A stretch of DNA of 49,076 bases from Marinoscillum sp. (GTDB lineage Bacteria; Bacteroidota; Bacteroidia; Cytophagales; Cyclobacteriaceae). The notes under the pieces were generated by a model that saw nothing but the letters and a program-made list of their open reading frames with translations, ran no database searches and was not told the DNA's origin. Positions 34,200 to 42,982 of this stretch are shown here, in pieces (position 1 is the stretch's first letter; each line of letters begins with the position of its first letter). Location of the stretch: the NCBI GenBank assembly GCA_024305105.1, contig JAMWZA010000025.1:1-49076 (forward strand). The letters run 5' to 3'. The position numbers and the translations under genes were made by a program.

Positions 34200-35297
34200 T
34201 TAAACATTAAATCTAAAGTGCATAACATCTCCATCATGTACAATGTACTCTTTACCCTCTACTGAGAGTTTTCCGGCTTCTTTACATGCCTGCTCGGACC
34301 CGAACTCCTGATAATCTTTCATTTTGATCACCTCAGCTTTGATAAATCCACGCTCAAAGTCAGTATGAATAACGCCCGCCGCCTGTGGAGCTTTCCAGCC
34401 TTTCTTAATGGTCCAGGCTCTAACTTCCTGCACACCAGCAGTAAAGTAGGTGATAAGATCAAGGAGCGAATATGCCGCTTTAATCAAACGGTTTAGTCCT
34501 GATTCCTTCAACCCATATTCCTCCAGAAACATGGCTTTATCATCTTCATCATCAAACTCTGCTATTTGGGCTTCTAATGCAGCAGAAACTTTCACTACAA
34601 GGGCATTCTCTGCAGCAACAGCTGCTTCAAACGTCTTGCTGTGTTCGTTTCCAGAGTTTACATTTTCTTCCTCTACGTTAGCCACATAGATGATTGGCTT
34701 ATCTGTGAGCAACTGTAGTTCTTTAATCAAAACACGTTGCTCTTTGTCCATCTCCAGAGCTCTTGCATTTTGACCAGATTCGATATGTTTTTTAAATACT
34801 TGGAGCACTTCCAGTTCCTTCCTAGCGGTAGCATCTCCACTTTTGGCTACTTTTTCTACACGTTGAATTCTTTTCTCAATAGAATCCAAATCTCGAAACT
34901 GAAGTTCCGTATCGATTACATCCTTATCATCAACAGGATCAACTCGGCCCTCTACATGCACGATATTATCATTATCAAAACACCTAACCACATGGATGAT
35001 GGCATCTACTTCACGAATGTTGGCAAGAAACTGGTTACCCAAACCTTCGCCTTTACTGGCACCCTTTACCAATCCGGCAATATCCACAAACTCGATAACA
35101 GTCGGCACCACTTTTTCAGGACTAACCAGCCCTTTTAATATATCCAGACGCTCATCTGGAACTGTAATCACTCCAACATTTGGTTCGATGGTACAAAAAG
35201 GAAAGTTTGCTGCCTCAGCTTTGGCGTTTGAAAGCGCGTTAAACAAAGTGGATTTTCCTACATTGGGAAGCCCTACAATTCCACATCTTAATCCCAT
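34200..35297 (-). CDS. ychF: Redox-regulated ATPase YchF (Obg-like GTPase family)
   Basis: A 365-residue protein of normal length for YchF/OLA1. The P-loop GLPNVGKST is at residues 8-16, followed by the G2/G3 region (DIAGLVKGASKGEGLGNQFL), a coiled-coil insertion and a C-terminal TGS domain (WTIKKGWKAPQAAGVIHTDF, ending HFRFNV). YchF binds ATP in preference to GTP and associates with ribosomes; it is linked to stress responses. It starts 3 bases after the stop of the upstream permease gene, so they are co-transcribed. Confidence 0.97.
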   Translation of the reverse strand: MGLRCGIVGLPNVGKSTLFNALSNAKAEAANFPFCTIEPNVGVITVPDERLDILKGLVSPEKVVPTVIEFVDIAGLVKGASKGEGLGNQFLANIREVDAIIHVVRCFDNDNIVHVEGRVDPVDDKDVIDTELQFRDLDSIEKRIQRVEKVAKSGDATARKELEVLQVFKKHIESGQNARALEMDKEQRVLIKELQLLTDKPIIYVANVEEENVNSGNEHSKTFEAAVAAENALVVKVSAALEAQIAEFDDEDDKAMFLEEYGLKESGLNRLIKAAYSLLDLITYFTAGVQEVRAWTIKKGWKAPQAAGVIHTDFERGFIKAEVIKMKDYQEFGSEQACKEAGKLSVEGKEYIVHDGDVMHFRFNV

Positions 35298-35300
35298 ATC

Positions 35301-36392
35301 TCAGCTCTTGCTTTTAAATACTCTGTATTGATTAAACCCAGCATAAATCTCTGTAGATGAGACTCTTAACACAGTATATACCGGTATCGCTGCAATCATA
35401 CCAGGAATCCCAGCTACGGTTGCGCCCACAAAAATAATGACAAATATTTCTAAAGGATGAGCTTTTACACTTTTCGAGAAAATTAGTGGTTGGAGGACTA
35501 TGTTATCAATGGCCTGAACCGCTCCAAAAACGGAAAACACTTTGATGATCAGAAGGATGTTTTCATTGCTAAAAGAAAAGTCTCCAGAGGTACTAATAGC
35601 CACTAAAATACCGAATATCCCACCGAGTAACGGTCCCAGGTATGGAATCAGGTTAGCAATAGCCGCAAATACCGCAATGGTCACCGCATAATTCACGCCT
35701 ACTATGGAGAGACCAATCGACGCTAAACTAAAAATGGAGAACATCTGAAACAAAATACCCAAAAGGAAATTTGACAACAACCGCTCAATTTTATAAAGAC
35801 CTGATATAAAAACTTCAAAATATTGATTGGGAATCAAGGCGATCAGTTGTCTCCGGATAATGCCATTTTCATACAGCAGGAAAAATGTGATGAACGTCAC
35901 AGCTAATACACCGATAAAAAAGCTCCCAGTAAGTGATAAGAGGTGATTCAAAACGTCGGTAAAATTGATCTCCTGAATGAATTCCAGCAATCCCGAGCGA
36001 GTAGAGTTGACAATAAATCCCGAGCCTTGCTCTGTTAGATTATTATCAATAAGAAACTGCTCTAGCCAACGTAGGGGAGCAACGAATGAATCATATACCA
36101 CATTGAATTCCAGTGAATTCAATACCTCAATCTGCTCAGAAATCAATGGAACAAATAGCAATACAAAAAGGGACAATACCGCAATCACCACGACATACGA
36201 ACTCAAAATAGCCACAAATCTCGGAATTTTCCCCCCGAAGATCTGAAATCGAGTGATTTGATTGGTTAAAGGCCGAAGCACTGTGGCCAGTACAATAGAT
36301 ATAGTGAGGTAAGCGAATATGTTAGAGAAGTACCATACGGCAATCCCCAGCAAAACGACAAACCCAATAATGGCGGCCAAAGTACGGTTCAT
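35301..36392 (-). CDS. AI-2E family transporter (UPF0118 permease)
   Basis: A 363-residue inner-membrane protein with about eight hydrophobic helices. The family segments are clear: PLTNQITRFQ after the first helices, a soluble region near 85-140, and the C-terminal IANLIPYLGPLLGGIFGI and AVQAIDNIVLQPLIFSKSV. Family members include the AI-2 exporter TqsA and several Na+/H+ exchange-like proteins, so the substrate cannot be named. It lies between the terminator of the DUF3276 gene and ychF, with which it overlaps closely. Confidence 0.93.
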   Translation of the reverse strand: MNRTLAAIIGFVVLLGIAVWYFSNIFAYLTISIVLATVLRPLTNQITRFQIFGGKIPRFVAILSSYVVVIAVLSLFVLLFVPLISEQIEVLNSLEFNVVYDSFVAPLRWLEQFLIDNNLTEQGSGFIVNSTRSGLLEFIQEINFTDVLNHLLSLTGSFFIGVLAVTFITFFLLYENGIIRRQLIALIPNQYFEVFISGLYKIERLLSNFLLGILFQMFSIFSLASIGLSIVGVNYAVTIAVFAAIANLIPYLGPLLGGIFGILVAISTSGDFSFSNENILLIIKVFSVFGAVQAIDNIVLQPLIFSKSVKAHPLEIFVIIFVGATVAGIPGMIAAIPVYTVLRVSSTEIYAGFNQYRVFKSKS

Positions 36393-36403
36393 GACCTAAA
36401 AAT

Positions 36404-36432
36404 AAAAAAAGCTCCGTACTCGGGAGCTTTTA
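36404..36432 (-). terminator. Terminator of the DUF3276 gene
   Basis: Perfect stem AAAGCTCC / GGAGCTTT around a short loop, followed on the minus strand by a run of seven T (including stem bases). It lies 18 bases beyond the DUF3276 stop codon and just before the start of the permease gene. Confidence 0.75.
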
Positions 36433-36449
36433 TTTCAATATCTATTAGA

Positions 36450-36800
36450 TTAATCCCACTTGAGGTCCGAGTCTTCGTCAGCTACATTCACTGTCTTGGA
36501 CTCATCGGACTCATTGTTATCAAATTGTGAAAAATCTACTTCTGGAAGAAGTTCGGTCTTCACATGGTTTACCGTCTCATTTAAGGCATCTACGAACTTG
36601 TGAAAATCTTCCTTATACAAGAAGATTTTATGCTTTTCATAGAAAAATCCGTCATCCTTAAACCTTCTTTTACTTTCTGTGATAGTCAGGTAATAATCAT
36701 TGGATCTGGTAGCCTTCACATCAAAAAAATAGGTTCTCTTCCCCGCTCGCACTCTTTCCGAATAAATCTCGTCTCTCCCTTTTTCCTTATTCTCTTCCAC
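36450..36800 (-). CDS. DUF3276 / PUR-alpha-like nucleic-acid-binding protein
   Basis: A 116-residue protein of the DUF3276 family, the bacterial PUR domain also found in the Borrelia regulator BpuR. The core has GKRTYFFDVKATRSNDYYLT and FEKH-like YEKHKIFLYKEDFHKF, followed by an acidic tail (about 85-116) ending SDLKWD. PUR proteins bind single-stranded DNA or RNA and can regulate translation. The frame starts with GTG at 36800. It is a single gene with its own terminator and is widespread in Bacteroidota; the target here is unknown. Confidence 0.9.
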   Translation of the reverse strand: MEENKEKGRDEIYSERVRAGKRTYFFDVKATRSNDYYLTITESKRRFKDDGFFYEKHKIFLYKEDFHKFVDALNETVNHVKTELLPEVDFSQFDNNESDESKTVNVADEDSDLKWD

Positions 36801-36971
36801 AATTCTAAATGTTTGTTTGGTCTTAAATTGTTACTGATTCGGTTCAATCAATTTGCAGATAAATATAGCATTTATAAATTAACAAATGCAAACCGTGATT
36901 TTTAAGAAGTGAGATGAAAATGCGTTACTTTGGTATTAGAATCGTTGAGAATAAATGATAACGTTGATTCA

Positions 36972-37874
36972 ATGGATATTAGACTAGCAGATATAAAACA
37001 GTTTGAAAACCTCGAATTACTGGCGAAACAGCTCGTCGAAGGGTTCATTACCGGTCTGCACAAGTCTCCATATCATGGATTCTCGGTGGAGTTTGCTGAA
37101 CATAAGCTTTACAATTTCGGTGAGAGTACCCGCCATGTGGACTGGAAGGTCTATGCACGTACCGACAGACTCTACACCAAACAATTTGAAGAAGAAACCA
37201 ACCTCAGAGCGCAGATACTACTGGATGTGTCCAATTCCATGCACTATCCAAAACCTGGTAACCAAAAGCTGCAGTTCTCTGTGGTTTGCGCTGCAGCACT
37301 AGCCTATTTACTTACCTCTCAGCGCGATGCAGTGGGTCTTACTACGTTCTCCGACAAAATCATCTATCAATCGCCACTAAAGACTACAAAATCTCATCTG
37401 AGTCAGCTTCTGACACATCTGAACAGTCAGCTCGATAGCGAAGGTGATACCAATACGGATGTCTCTGGTGTATTGCATCAAATCGCTCAGAAAATCCATA
37501 AACGTTCATTGGTTATCCTATTCAGTGACATGTTCCAGAAAGCCAATGACCTGGATGAAATATTCAAAGCGCTACAACACCTGAAGCACAACAAACATGA
37601 GATTCTTATATTTCATGTTTCAGACCATACGACAGAGTTGGAATTTGAGTTTGACGACCGTCCACATCGATTCATTGATCTGGAAACCAAACAAAGTGTG
37701 AAACTAAACCCTAGAGATGTCAAAGAAGCGTATAAAGAACGAATGGCCGCTTTGTATCAAGAGTTAAAGATCAGATGTGGCACTTACAAGATCGACATGA
37801 TAGAGGCCAACGTAGCAGATAGTTTTGATAAGATTTTGGGTGCTTACCTGATAAAAAGAAAGCGGATGCGTTAA
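36972..37874 (+). CDS. DUF58 domain-containing protein
   Basis: A 300-residue protein when started at the ATG at 36972 (MDIRLADIKQF). The frame is open to a TTG at 36930, but the shorter form matches the usual DUF58 start. Family marks are HVDWKVYARTDRLYTKQFEEE and a von Willebrand A-like fold with a DVSNSM metal-site motif. Such proteins usually sit beside a MoxR ATPase and act in an envelope or stress-related chaperone-like system. Here there is no MoxR gene in the window, so the partner, if any, is elsewhere. The exact function is not known. Confidence 0.9.
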   Translation: MDIRLADIKQFENLELLAKQLVEGFITGLHKSPYHGFSVEFAEHKLYNFGESTRHVDWKVYARTDRLYTKQFEEETNLRAQILLDVSNSMHYPKPGNQKLQFSVVCAAALAYLLTSQRDAVGLTTFSDKIIYQSPLKTTKSHLSQLLTHLNSQLDSEGDTNTDVSGVLHQIAQKIHKRSLVILFSDMFQKANDLDEIFKALQHLKHNKHEILIFHVSDHTTELEFEFDDRPHRFIDLETKQSVKLNPRDVKEAYKERMAALYQELKIRCGTYKIDMIEANVADSFDKILGAYLIKRKRMR

Positions 37875-37893
37875 GCTCTGAAATTTAAAGACA

Positions 37894-37920
37894 TAAAAAA
37901 AGCGGGACAAGCCCGCTTTC
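37894..37920 (-). terminator. Terminator between the DUF58 and ferredoxin genes
   Basis: Perfect stem AAAGCGGG / CCCGCTTT with a five-base loop. On the minus strand a long T run follows, so it mainly serves the ferredoxin gene, but it can also stop transcription from the convergent DUF58 gene. Confidence 0.8.
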
Positions 37921-37943
37921 TCTATATCTCTAAGTAATTGCTT

Positions 37944-38300
<357 letters not shown>

Positions 38301-38323
38301 TTATGTTGTACAACAACAGTGAA

Positions 38324-38354
38324 CAAAATTATCTACAATAAGTTTGCGTGCAAA
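38324..38354 (-). promoter_or_regulatory. Bacteroidota-type promoter of the ferredoxin gene
   Basis: On the minus strand TTTG (38354-38351), 19 bases, then TAATTTTG (38331-38324), a full TAnnTTTG match. It ends 35 bases before the ATG at 38288. It overlaps the plus-strand element at 38339-38346. Confidence 0.6.
38339..38346 (+). promoter_or_regulatory. Possible -7 element of the acyl-CoA reductase gene
   Basis: TAAGTTTG fits TAnnTTTG, 26 bases before the ATG at 38373. No TTG lies at the usual distance upstream. It sits within the spacer of the divergent ferredoxin promoter, so the two would compete for RNA polymerase. Confidence 0.45.
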
Positions 38355-38372
38355 CAATATCCAGACAATTAA

Positions 38373-39371
38373 ATGACTCTCAACGAAAGAATTAATGCAT
38401 TTGCACTATTAGGGGAGAAAATCGTGAATTTATCACCCCAAGATCTTTCTGAATACAGTTATAGGGCCCAATCCCAAAACCAGTGGTTTACCGAAGACAA
38501 TGTAACCAGGGCATTTTCGGGCATTAGCTACATGCTTTCCAGAGTAAAGCTGGATCAGTGGTTGTCAAAATATCCTAAACTTAATCCAGAGGTTCCGAAA
38601 ATCGTAGGGATTATCATGGCTGGTAACATTCCGCTAGTTGGTTTCCATGATTTACTATGTGTGCTGCTGTCTGGACATTTTGCAGCGATTAAAACGAGTT
38701 CTCAAGATAGCTTCCTTATACAATTGGTCATTAACTGGCTGGAGGAGATTGAACCACGGTTTAAGAAAAACCTGGAGATTAGAGAGCGATTGAATGAAAT
38801 AGATGCCCTAATCGCCACAGGAAGTGACAACACCGCTCGCTATTTTGAGTATTATTTTAAAAACCACCCAAAAATTATTCGCAAAAACCGAACGTCAATT
38901 GCCGTTTTGGACGGTTCTGAAACAGAAGACCAACTCAAAGCGCTTGGCAACGATATTTTCTGGTATTTTGGGTTAGGCTGTAGAAACGTTTCCAAAATAT
39001 TCGTACCTCAAGACTATGATCCCAGAAAATTTTTCGAGTCAATTGAAGTCTTTAGTGGCATCTCTAACCACTCGAAATACTGCAACAACTACGACTACCA
39101 TAAATCCATTTTACTGGTGAACGGCACCAAACACCTGGATAATGGATTTTTGTTATGGCTACCAACCGATAACCTGGTTTCACCAATTTCGATTTTACAT
39201 GCTCATGAGTATGCTGACAAGGAAGAAGTGAATCGTATCATCTCTGTAAACGAGAATAAGCTTCAGTGCATTATTGGTAATGGGTACACCTCTTTTGGTG
39301 GTGGTCAACTACCCGAACCATGGGATTATGCTGACAATGTGGATACCCTTGATTTTTTGAGTCAACTCTAG
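38373..39371 (+). CDS. Acyl-CoA reductase (LuxC-like, ALDH superfamily)
   Basis: A 332-residue protein of the acyl-CoA reductase family related to LuxC. The nucleotide-binding segment IVGIIMAGNIPLVGFHDLL (77-95) and the probable catalytic Cys203 in FGLGCRNVSK are both present. It should reduce an acyl-CoA or acyl group to the aldehyde with NAD(P)H; the physiological substrate is unknown. The family is about 150 residues shorter than classical LuxC (about 480), and this form is common in Bacteroidota. It is divergent from the ferredoxin gene, which may act in the same redox step, and convergent with the lipoprotein gene ending at 39380. Confidence 0.82.
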   Translation: MTLNERINAFALLGEKIVNLSPQDLSEYSYRAQSQNQWFTEDNVTRAFSGISYMLSRVKLDQWLSKYPKLNPEVPKIVGIIMAGNIPLVGFHDLLCVLLSGHFAAIKTSSQDSFLIQLVINWLEEIEPRFKKNLEIRERLNEIDALIATGSDNTARYFEYYFKNHPKIIRKNRTSIAVLDGSETEDQLKALGNDIFWYFGLGCRNVSKIFVPQDYDPRKFFESIEVFSGISNHSKYCNNYDYHKSILLVNGTKHLDNGFLLWLPTDNLVSPISILHAHEYADKEEVNRIISVNENKLQCIIGNGYTSFGGGQLPEPWDYADNVDTLDFLSQL

Positions 39372-39379
39372 GCGTGCAA

Positions 39380-40399
39380 TTAATCCATCGGTTGATCCGA
39401 AAGATGCAAATCGTCAATCAGCAACACAGTGGCTACATCCGACGCAGTAATTCCTACTTCTAGTGAATTAAGTATGGCATTTGATGTAGGTAGATTAATT
39501 CCTGTTTCACTTATAACCAGGTTTTCATCTTGCCAGACTTCAATTATGCCATTATCGGTATCGCTCAACACGAGGTGTAGTTTAACAGTAAACCATTTTT
39601 TTTCTGGCACTTTAATATCTGTTTCGTTCCTGTAAAGAATCTTTGAACCAAATTTATTTTCTAACGCGATCTGTCCCCCCGAAATTACTACTCGTGGACC
39701 CGGAGATTCCTCGAAATAAACAGACTCAAAATCCACAAGACTATATGGAATACCAGACTCAATGTAATACTTGCACTGAAACCATAAGTCGTCTCCAAGT
39801 TCAAAATATGTTAAAGTAGTACTCACTGAAGATTTGGAAGTAACCATATCGGCTCCAGGTGACACAGTCTGAAACTTGACGGCAGCATTATTCTCGTGAC
39901 TTATGAGATCTATCCTATTATCCAGAAAATCACACTCACCATCCAATATGCACGAAAAAAGTGTGACATACTCACTCACTGATGGAGTTTCCGGACTTAG
40001 CAAAGTGAAGTTTGTCCAAACTTTAGATGCTAACTCATCAACTGATGCTATAATCAGATCCGTGAATTCTAGGTACCCATCAAACCCTTCATTGATCTGT
40101 TGAACAACAGGCACCATCACATCACCTTCTTTGAAATAAACCTGCCCACTAGCTGCTTTTTCATATTTATCCACGAACGAAGGATCAAAATACTGCAACT
40201 CGTAATTGCAACCTGTATCGTCATTGATGTACAAGTCGCCATTCTGGTAGATATAGATATCCAGCCCTGCAGAGGTTGTGAAACTATTTAAGAGGTCAGT
40301 CTCGTCACAACCTTTATTTACTTGCTTGTCATCATTGCAACCAACACTTAATAGTACTGTCACAAATAGCATTAAAGAATTCCTTTGATTAACATTCAC
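39380..40399 (-). CDS. Lipoprotein of unknown function with a concanavalin-like C-terminal region
   Basis: A 339-residue lipoprotein with lipobox LLSVGC (Cys21). I do not recognise a named family. The N-terminal third (about 25-90) is short beta strands. From about 160 on the pattern of strands (DLWFQCKYYIES, WFTVKLHLVLSDTDNGIIEV, VGITASDVATVLLIDDLHLS) resembles the jelly-roll of lamG or some polysaccharide lyases, which bind or cut sugars; this is only a fold impression. Three Cys pairs could form disulfides. It stands alone between the acyl-CoA reductase and aconitase genes. Confidence 0.6.
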   Translation of the reverse strand: MNVNQRNSLMLFVTVLLSVGCNDDKQVNKGCDETDLLNSFTTSAGLDIYIYQNGDLYINDDTGCNYELQYFDPSFVDKYEKAASGQVYFKEGDVMVPVVQQINEGFDGYLEFTDLIIASVDELASKVWTNFTLLSPETPSVSEYVTLFSCILDGECDFLDNRIDLISHENNAAVKFQTVSPGADMVTSKSSVSTTLTYFELGDDLWFQCKYYIESGIPYSLVDFESVYFEESPGPRVVISGGQIALENKFGSKILYRNETDIKVPEKKWFTVKLHLVLSDTDNGIIEVWQDENLVISETGINLPTSNAILNSLEVGITASDVATVLLIDDLHLSDQPMD

Positions 40400-40478
40400 A
40401 ACAATACAATTTCGTCAATAACAGGATAATTACGAATAAAACGTTCAATATGCAGTGGTGTTATATTTCTTAGACACA

Positions 40479-40509
40479 AAAAAAGCCAGCCGATTTAGCT
40501 GACTTTTAA
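40479..40509 (-). terminator. Terminator of the mitochondrial-type aconitase gene
   Basis: Stem AGCCAGC / GCTGACT around an eight-base loop, followed on the minus strand by a run of seven T. It is 26 bases beyond the aconitase stop codon. Confidence 0.7.
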
Positions 40510-40534
40510 GTCTTTAAGAAAAGTAAACAAATCC

Positions 40535-42799
40535 TTACTTGTTCATCTCTTTGATTAGGTTCAATGCAGAACCCGCTTTGAACCATGCGATTTGACCTTC
40601 ATTGTATGTATGATTCGTCACTACCACATCTTTAGAACCATCTTCATGTACAAACTCAAGCGTCAATGGCTTGCCAGTAGCAAAATCAGTTAAGTCAAGG
40701 AAATTGATCGTATCATTTTCCTGGATCTTATCATAATCCGCTTCATTGGCAAAGGTCAATGCAAGCATTCCTTGCTTCTTCAAATTTGTTTCATGAATTC
40801 GAGCGAACGATTTCACAAGAACAGCTCTAACTCCAAGGTGTCTCGGCTGCATCGCTGCATGCTCTCTGGAGGATCCTTCACCATAGTTATGATCACCCAC
40901 AACAATGGTCGGGATTCCTTCGGCTTTATAGGCCCTTTGAACATCAGGTACTCCACCATACTCACCAGTCAGAAGGTTTTTCACCTTGTCAGTTTCACCA
41001 TTGAATGCGTTTACAGCACCTGTCAAAGTGTTATTGGCAATATTATCCAGATGACCTCTGAACCTCAACCATGGACCAGCCATAGAAATATGATCCGTCG
41101 TACATTTGCCTTGTGCCTTGATCAAGAGCTTAGCGCCAGTGATGTTTTTCCCATCCCATGGAGTAAAGCCTTCTAGAAGCTGCAATCTCTTAGATTCTGG
41201 ATTCACAACTACAGATACGCCTGACCCATCTTCTGCTGGATTGATGTACCCTGCATCTTCTACATCAAATCCTTTTGGAGGAAGTTCCCAGCCTGTTGGC
41301 GGATCTAATTTTACTTGTTCTCCTTTATCATTGGTCAACGTATCCGTGATTGGGTTGAAGCCCAAATTACCAGAAATCGCAATTGCAGCTACCATCTCAG
41401 GTGAGGTCACAAACGCGTGGGTATTTGGGTTCCCATCCGCTCTCTTCGCAAAGTTCCTGTTAAAAGAATGTACAATCGTATTCTTTTCTTTCTTATCCGC
41501 TCCTGCTCTATCCCACTGGCCGATACATGGCCCACAAGCGTTGGTAAATACTTTAGTGCCAAGCTTCTCAAACGTATCGATAAAGCCATCACGAGCTATA
41601 GTATATCTCACTTGTTCCGATCCTGGATTAATTCCAAAATCAGCTGCCGGCTTTAACCCTTTCGCCAAAGCCTGCTCTGCAATAGATGCAGCTCTGGAAA
41701 TGTCCTCGTATGAAGAGTTGGTACATGAACCAATCAATCCCCACTCAACCTTTTCAGGCCATCCATTCTCCTTGGCTTTCGCACTCATTTCTGAAACAGG
41801 AGTTGCTAAATCTGGTGTGAACGGTCCATTTACATGCGGCTCCAACTTATCTAGATTGATCTCGATCACCTGATCAAAATATTGTTCGGGATTGGCATAA
41901 ACCTCCGCATCACCAGTCAGATGTTCTTTCACACCATTAGCCAGATCAGCCACCTCGTCTCGTCCGGTTGCTCTTAGGTAGCGTTCCATAGACGCATCGT
42001 ATCCAAACGTAGAAGTAGTGGCACCTATTTCAGCACCCATATTACAAATGGTACCTTTTCCAGTACACGACATGTTTTCAGCGCCATCGCCAAAGTATTC
42101 TACAATAGCTCCAGTACCACCTTTTACGGTAAGTATACCAGCTACTTTTAATATAACATCCTTCGGTGCAGTCCAGCCATTTAGCTTTCCAGTAAGCTTC
42201 ACACCTATTAGTTTAGGGAATTTAAGCTCCCATGGCATACCTGCCATTACATCCACAGCATCGGCACCACCAACACCCACTGCAACCATACCAAGGCCAC
42301 CAGCATTTACCGTATGGGAATCCGTACCAATCATCATTCCACCTGGAAATGCATAGTTTTCAAGAACTACCTGATGAATGATACCAGCACCGGGTTTCCA
42401 AAATCCAATTCCGTATTTGTTCGAAACAGATTCCAAAAAATTGAAAACCTCATTGGAAGAGTTGATTGCATTCTGTAAATCAGCTGCGGCTCCTACTTTA
42501 GCCTGGATCAGGTGATCACAGTGTACTGTAGTTGGAACAGCTACTTTCTCTTTTCCTGCTTGCATAAACTGTAAAAGCGCCATCTGAGCGGTGGCATCCT
42601 GGCAAGCAATTCTGTCTGGAGCAAAATCCACGTATGACTCACCTCTTTTAAACCCCTCTTTTGGCTCGCCTTCGTAAAGGTGACTATACAAAATCTTTTC
42701 TGCGAGTGTAAGCGGTTTACCCGTTACCTCTTTCGCTTTATTCACTCTTTGGCCTATCGTTTCATAGACCTTTTTAATCATATCAATATCAAATGCCAT
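40535..42799 (-). CDS. Aconitate hydratase, mitochondrial type
   Basis: A 754-residue aconitase that converts citrate to isocitrate in the TCA cycle. The [4Fe-4S] ligands are Cys359 ([10 protein letters not shown]), Cys422 and Cys425 (CGPCIGQ). The substrate segments [13 protein letters not shown] and [15 protein letters not shown] are intact. Length and motifs fit the mitochondrial-type (ACO2) form common in Bacteroidota. It faces away from a second, AcnA-type aconitase across a 183-base gap (measured to the ATG chosen for that gene). A TAACTTTG element lies 34 bases upstream. Confidence 0.96.
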   Translation of the reverse strand: MAFDIDMIKKVYETIGQRVNKAKEVTGKPLTLAEKILYSHLYEGEPKEGFKRGESYVDFAPDRIACQDATAQMALLQFMQAGKEKVAVPTTVHCDHLIQAKVGAAADLQNAINSSNEVFNFLESVSNKYGIGFWKPGAGIIHQVVLENYAFPGGMMIGTDSHTVNAGGLGMVAVGVGGADAVDVMAGMPWELKFPKLIGVKLTGKLNGWTAPKDVILKVAGILTVKGGTGAIVEYFGDGAENMSCTGKGTICNMGAEIGATTSTFGYDASMERYLRATGRDEVADLANGVKEHLTGDAEVYANPEQYFDQVIEINLDKLEPHVNGPFTPDLATPVSEMSAKAKENGWPEKVEWGLIGSCTNSSYEDISRAASIAEQALAKGLKPAADFGINPGSEQVRYTIARDGFIDTFEKLGTKVFTNACGPCIGQWDRAGADKKEKNTIVHSFNRNFAKRADGNPNTHAFVTSPEMVAAIAISGNLGFNPITDTLTNDKGEQVKLDPPTGWELPPKGFDVEDAGYINPAEDGSGVSVVVNPESKRLQLLEGFTPWDGKNITGAKLLIKAQGKCTTDHISMAGPWLRFRGHLDNIANNTLTGAVNAFNGETDKVKNLLTGEYGGVPDVQRAYKAEGIPTIVVGDHNYGEGSSREHAAMQPRHLGVRAVLVKSFARIHETNLKKQGMLALTFANEADYDKIQENDTINFLDLTDFATGKPLTLEFVHEDGSKDVVVTNHTYNEGQIAWFKAGSALNLIKEMNK

Positions 42800-42833
42800 G
42801 TGCTATGAATTTTCTCTAAAATCAGACAAACGC

Positions 42834-42841
42834 CAAAGTTA
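42834..42841 (-). promoter_or_regulatory. Possible -7 promoter element of the mitochondrial-type aconitase gene
   Basis: On the minus strand TAACTTTG fits TAnnTTTG, 34 bases before the ATG at 42799. No TTG lies at the correct upstream distance. It falls in the gap shared with the second aconitase gene; no matching plus-strand element was found there. Confidence 0.4.
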
Positions 42842-42982
42842 TCTAAATCTCAAAAATCTTCATCATAAACCCCCAAATCAATTATGGTAGACTATTAAGA
42901 ATCCAAGGAAATTATAACAGATGACCGGTTGAATTGGTTGGAAAGGTATAATCATGTCTATAAATCATTAAAACTGCTTAAT

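Noticed and set aside
33315-35297. A CRISPR array next to the cas6 gene
   Set aside because: I looked for regularly spaced repeats of 25-40 bases around the gene and along the window and found none; the tandem repeats at the right end are 528 bases long and coding.
41106-41873. A 255-codon open frame on the plus strand inside the mitochondrial-type aconitase gene
   Set aside because: It lies fully antisense to a well-conserved enzyme, has no recognisable domain, and its composition mirrors the aconitase codons.
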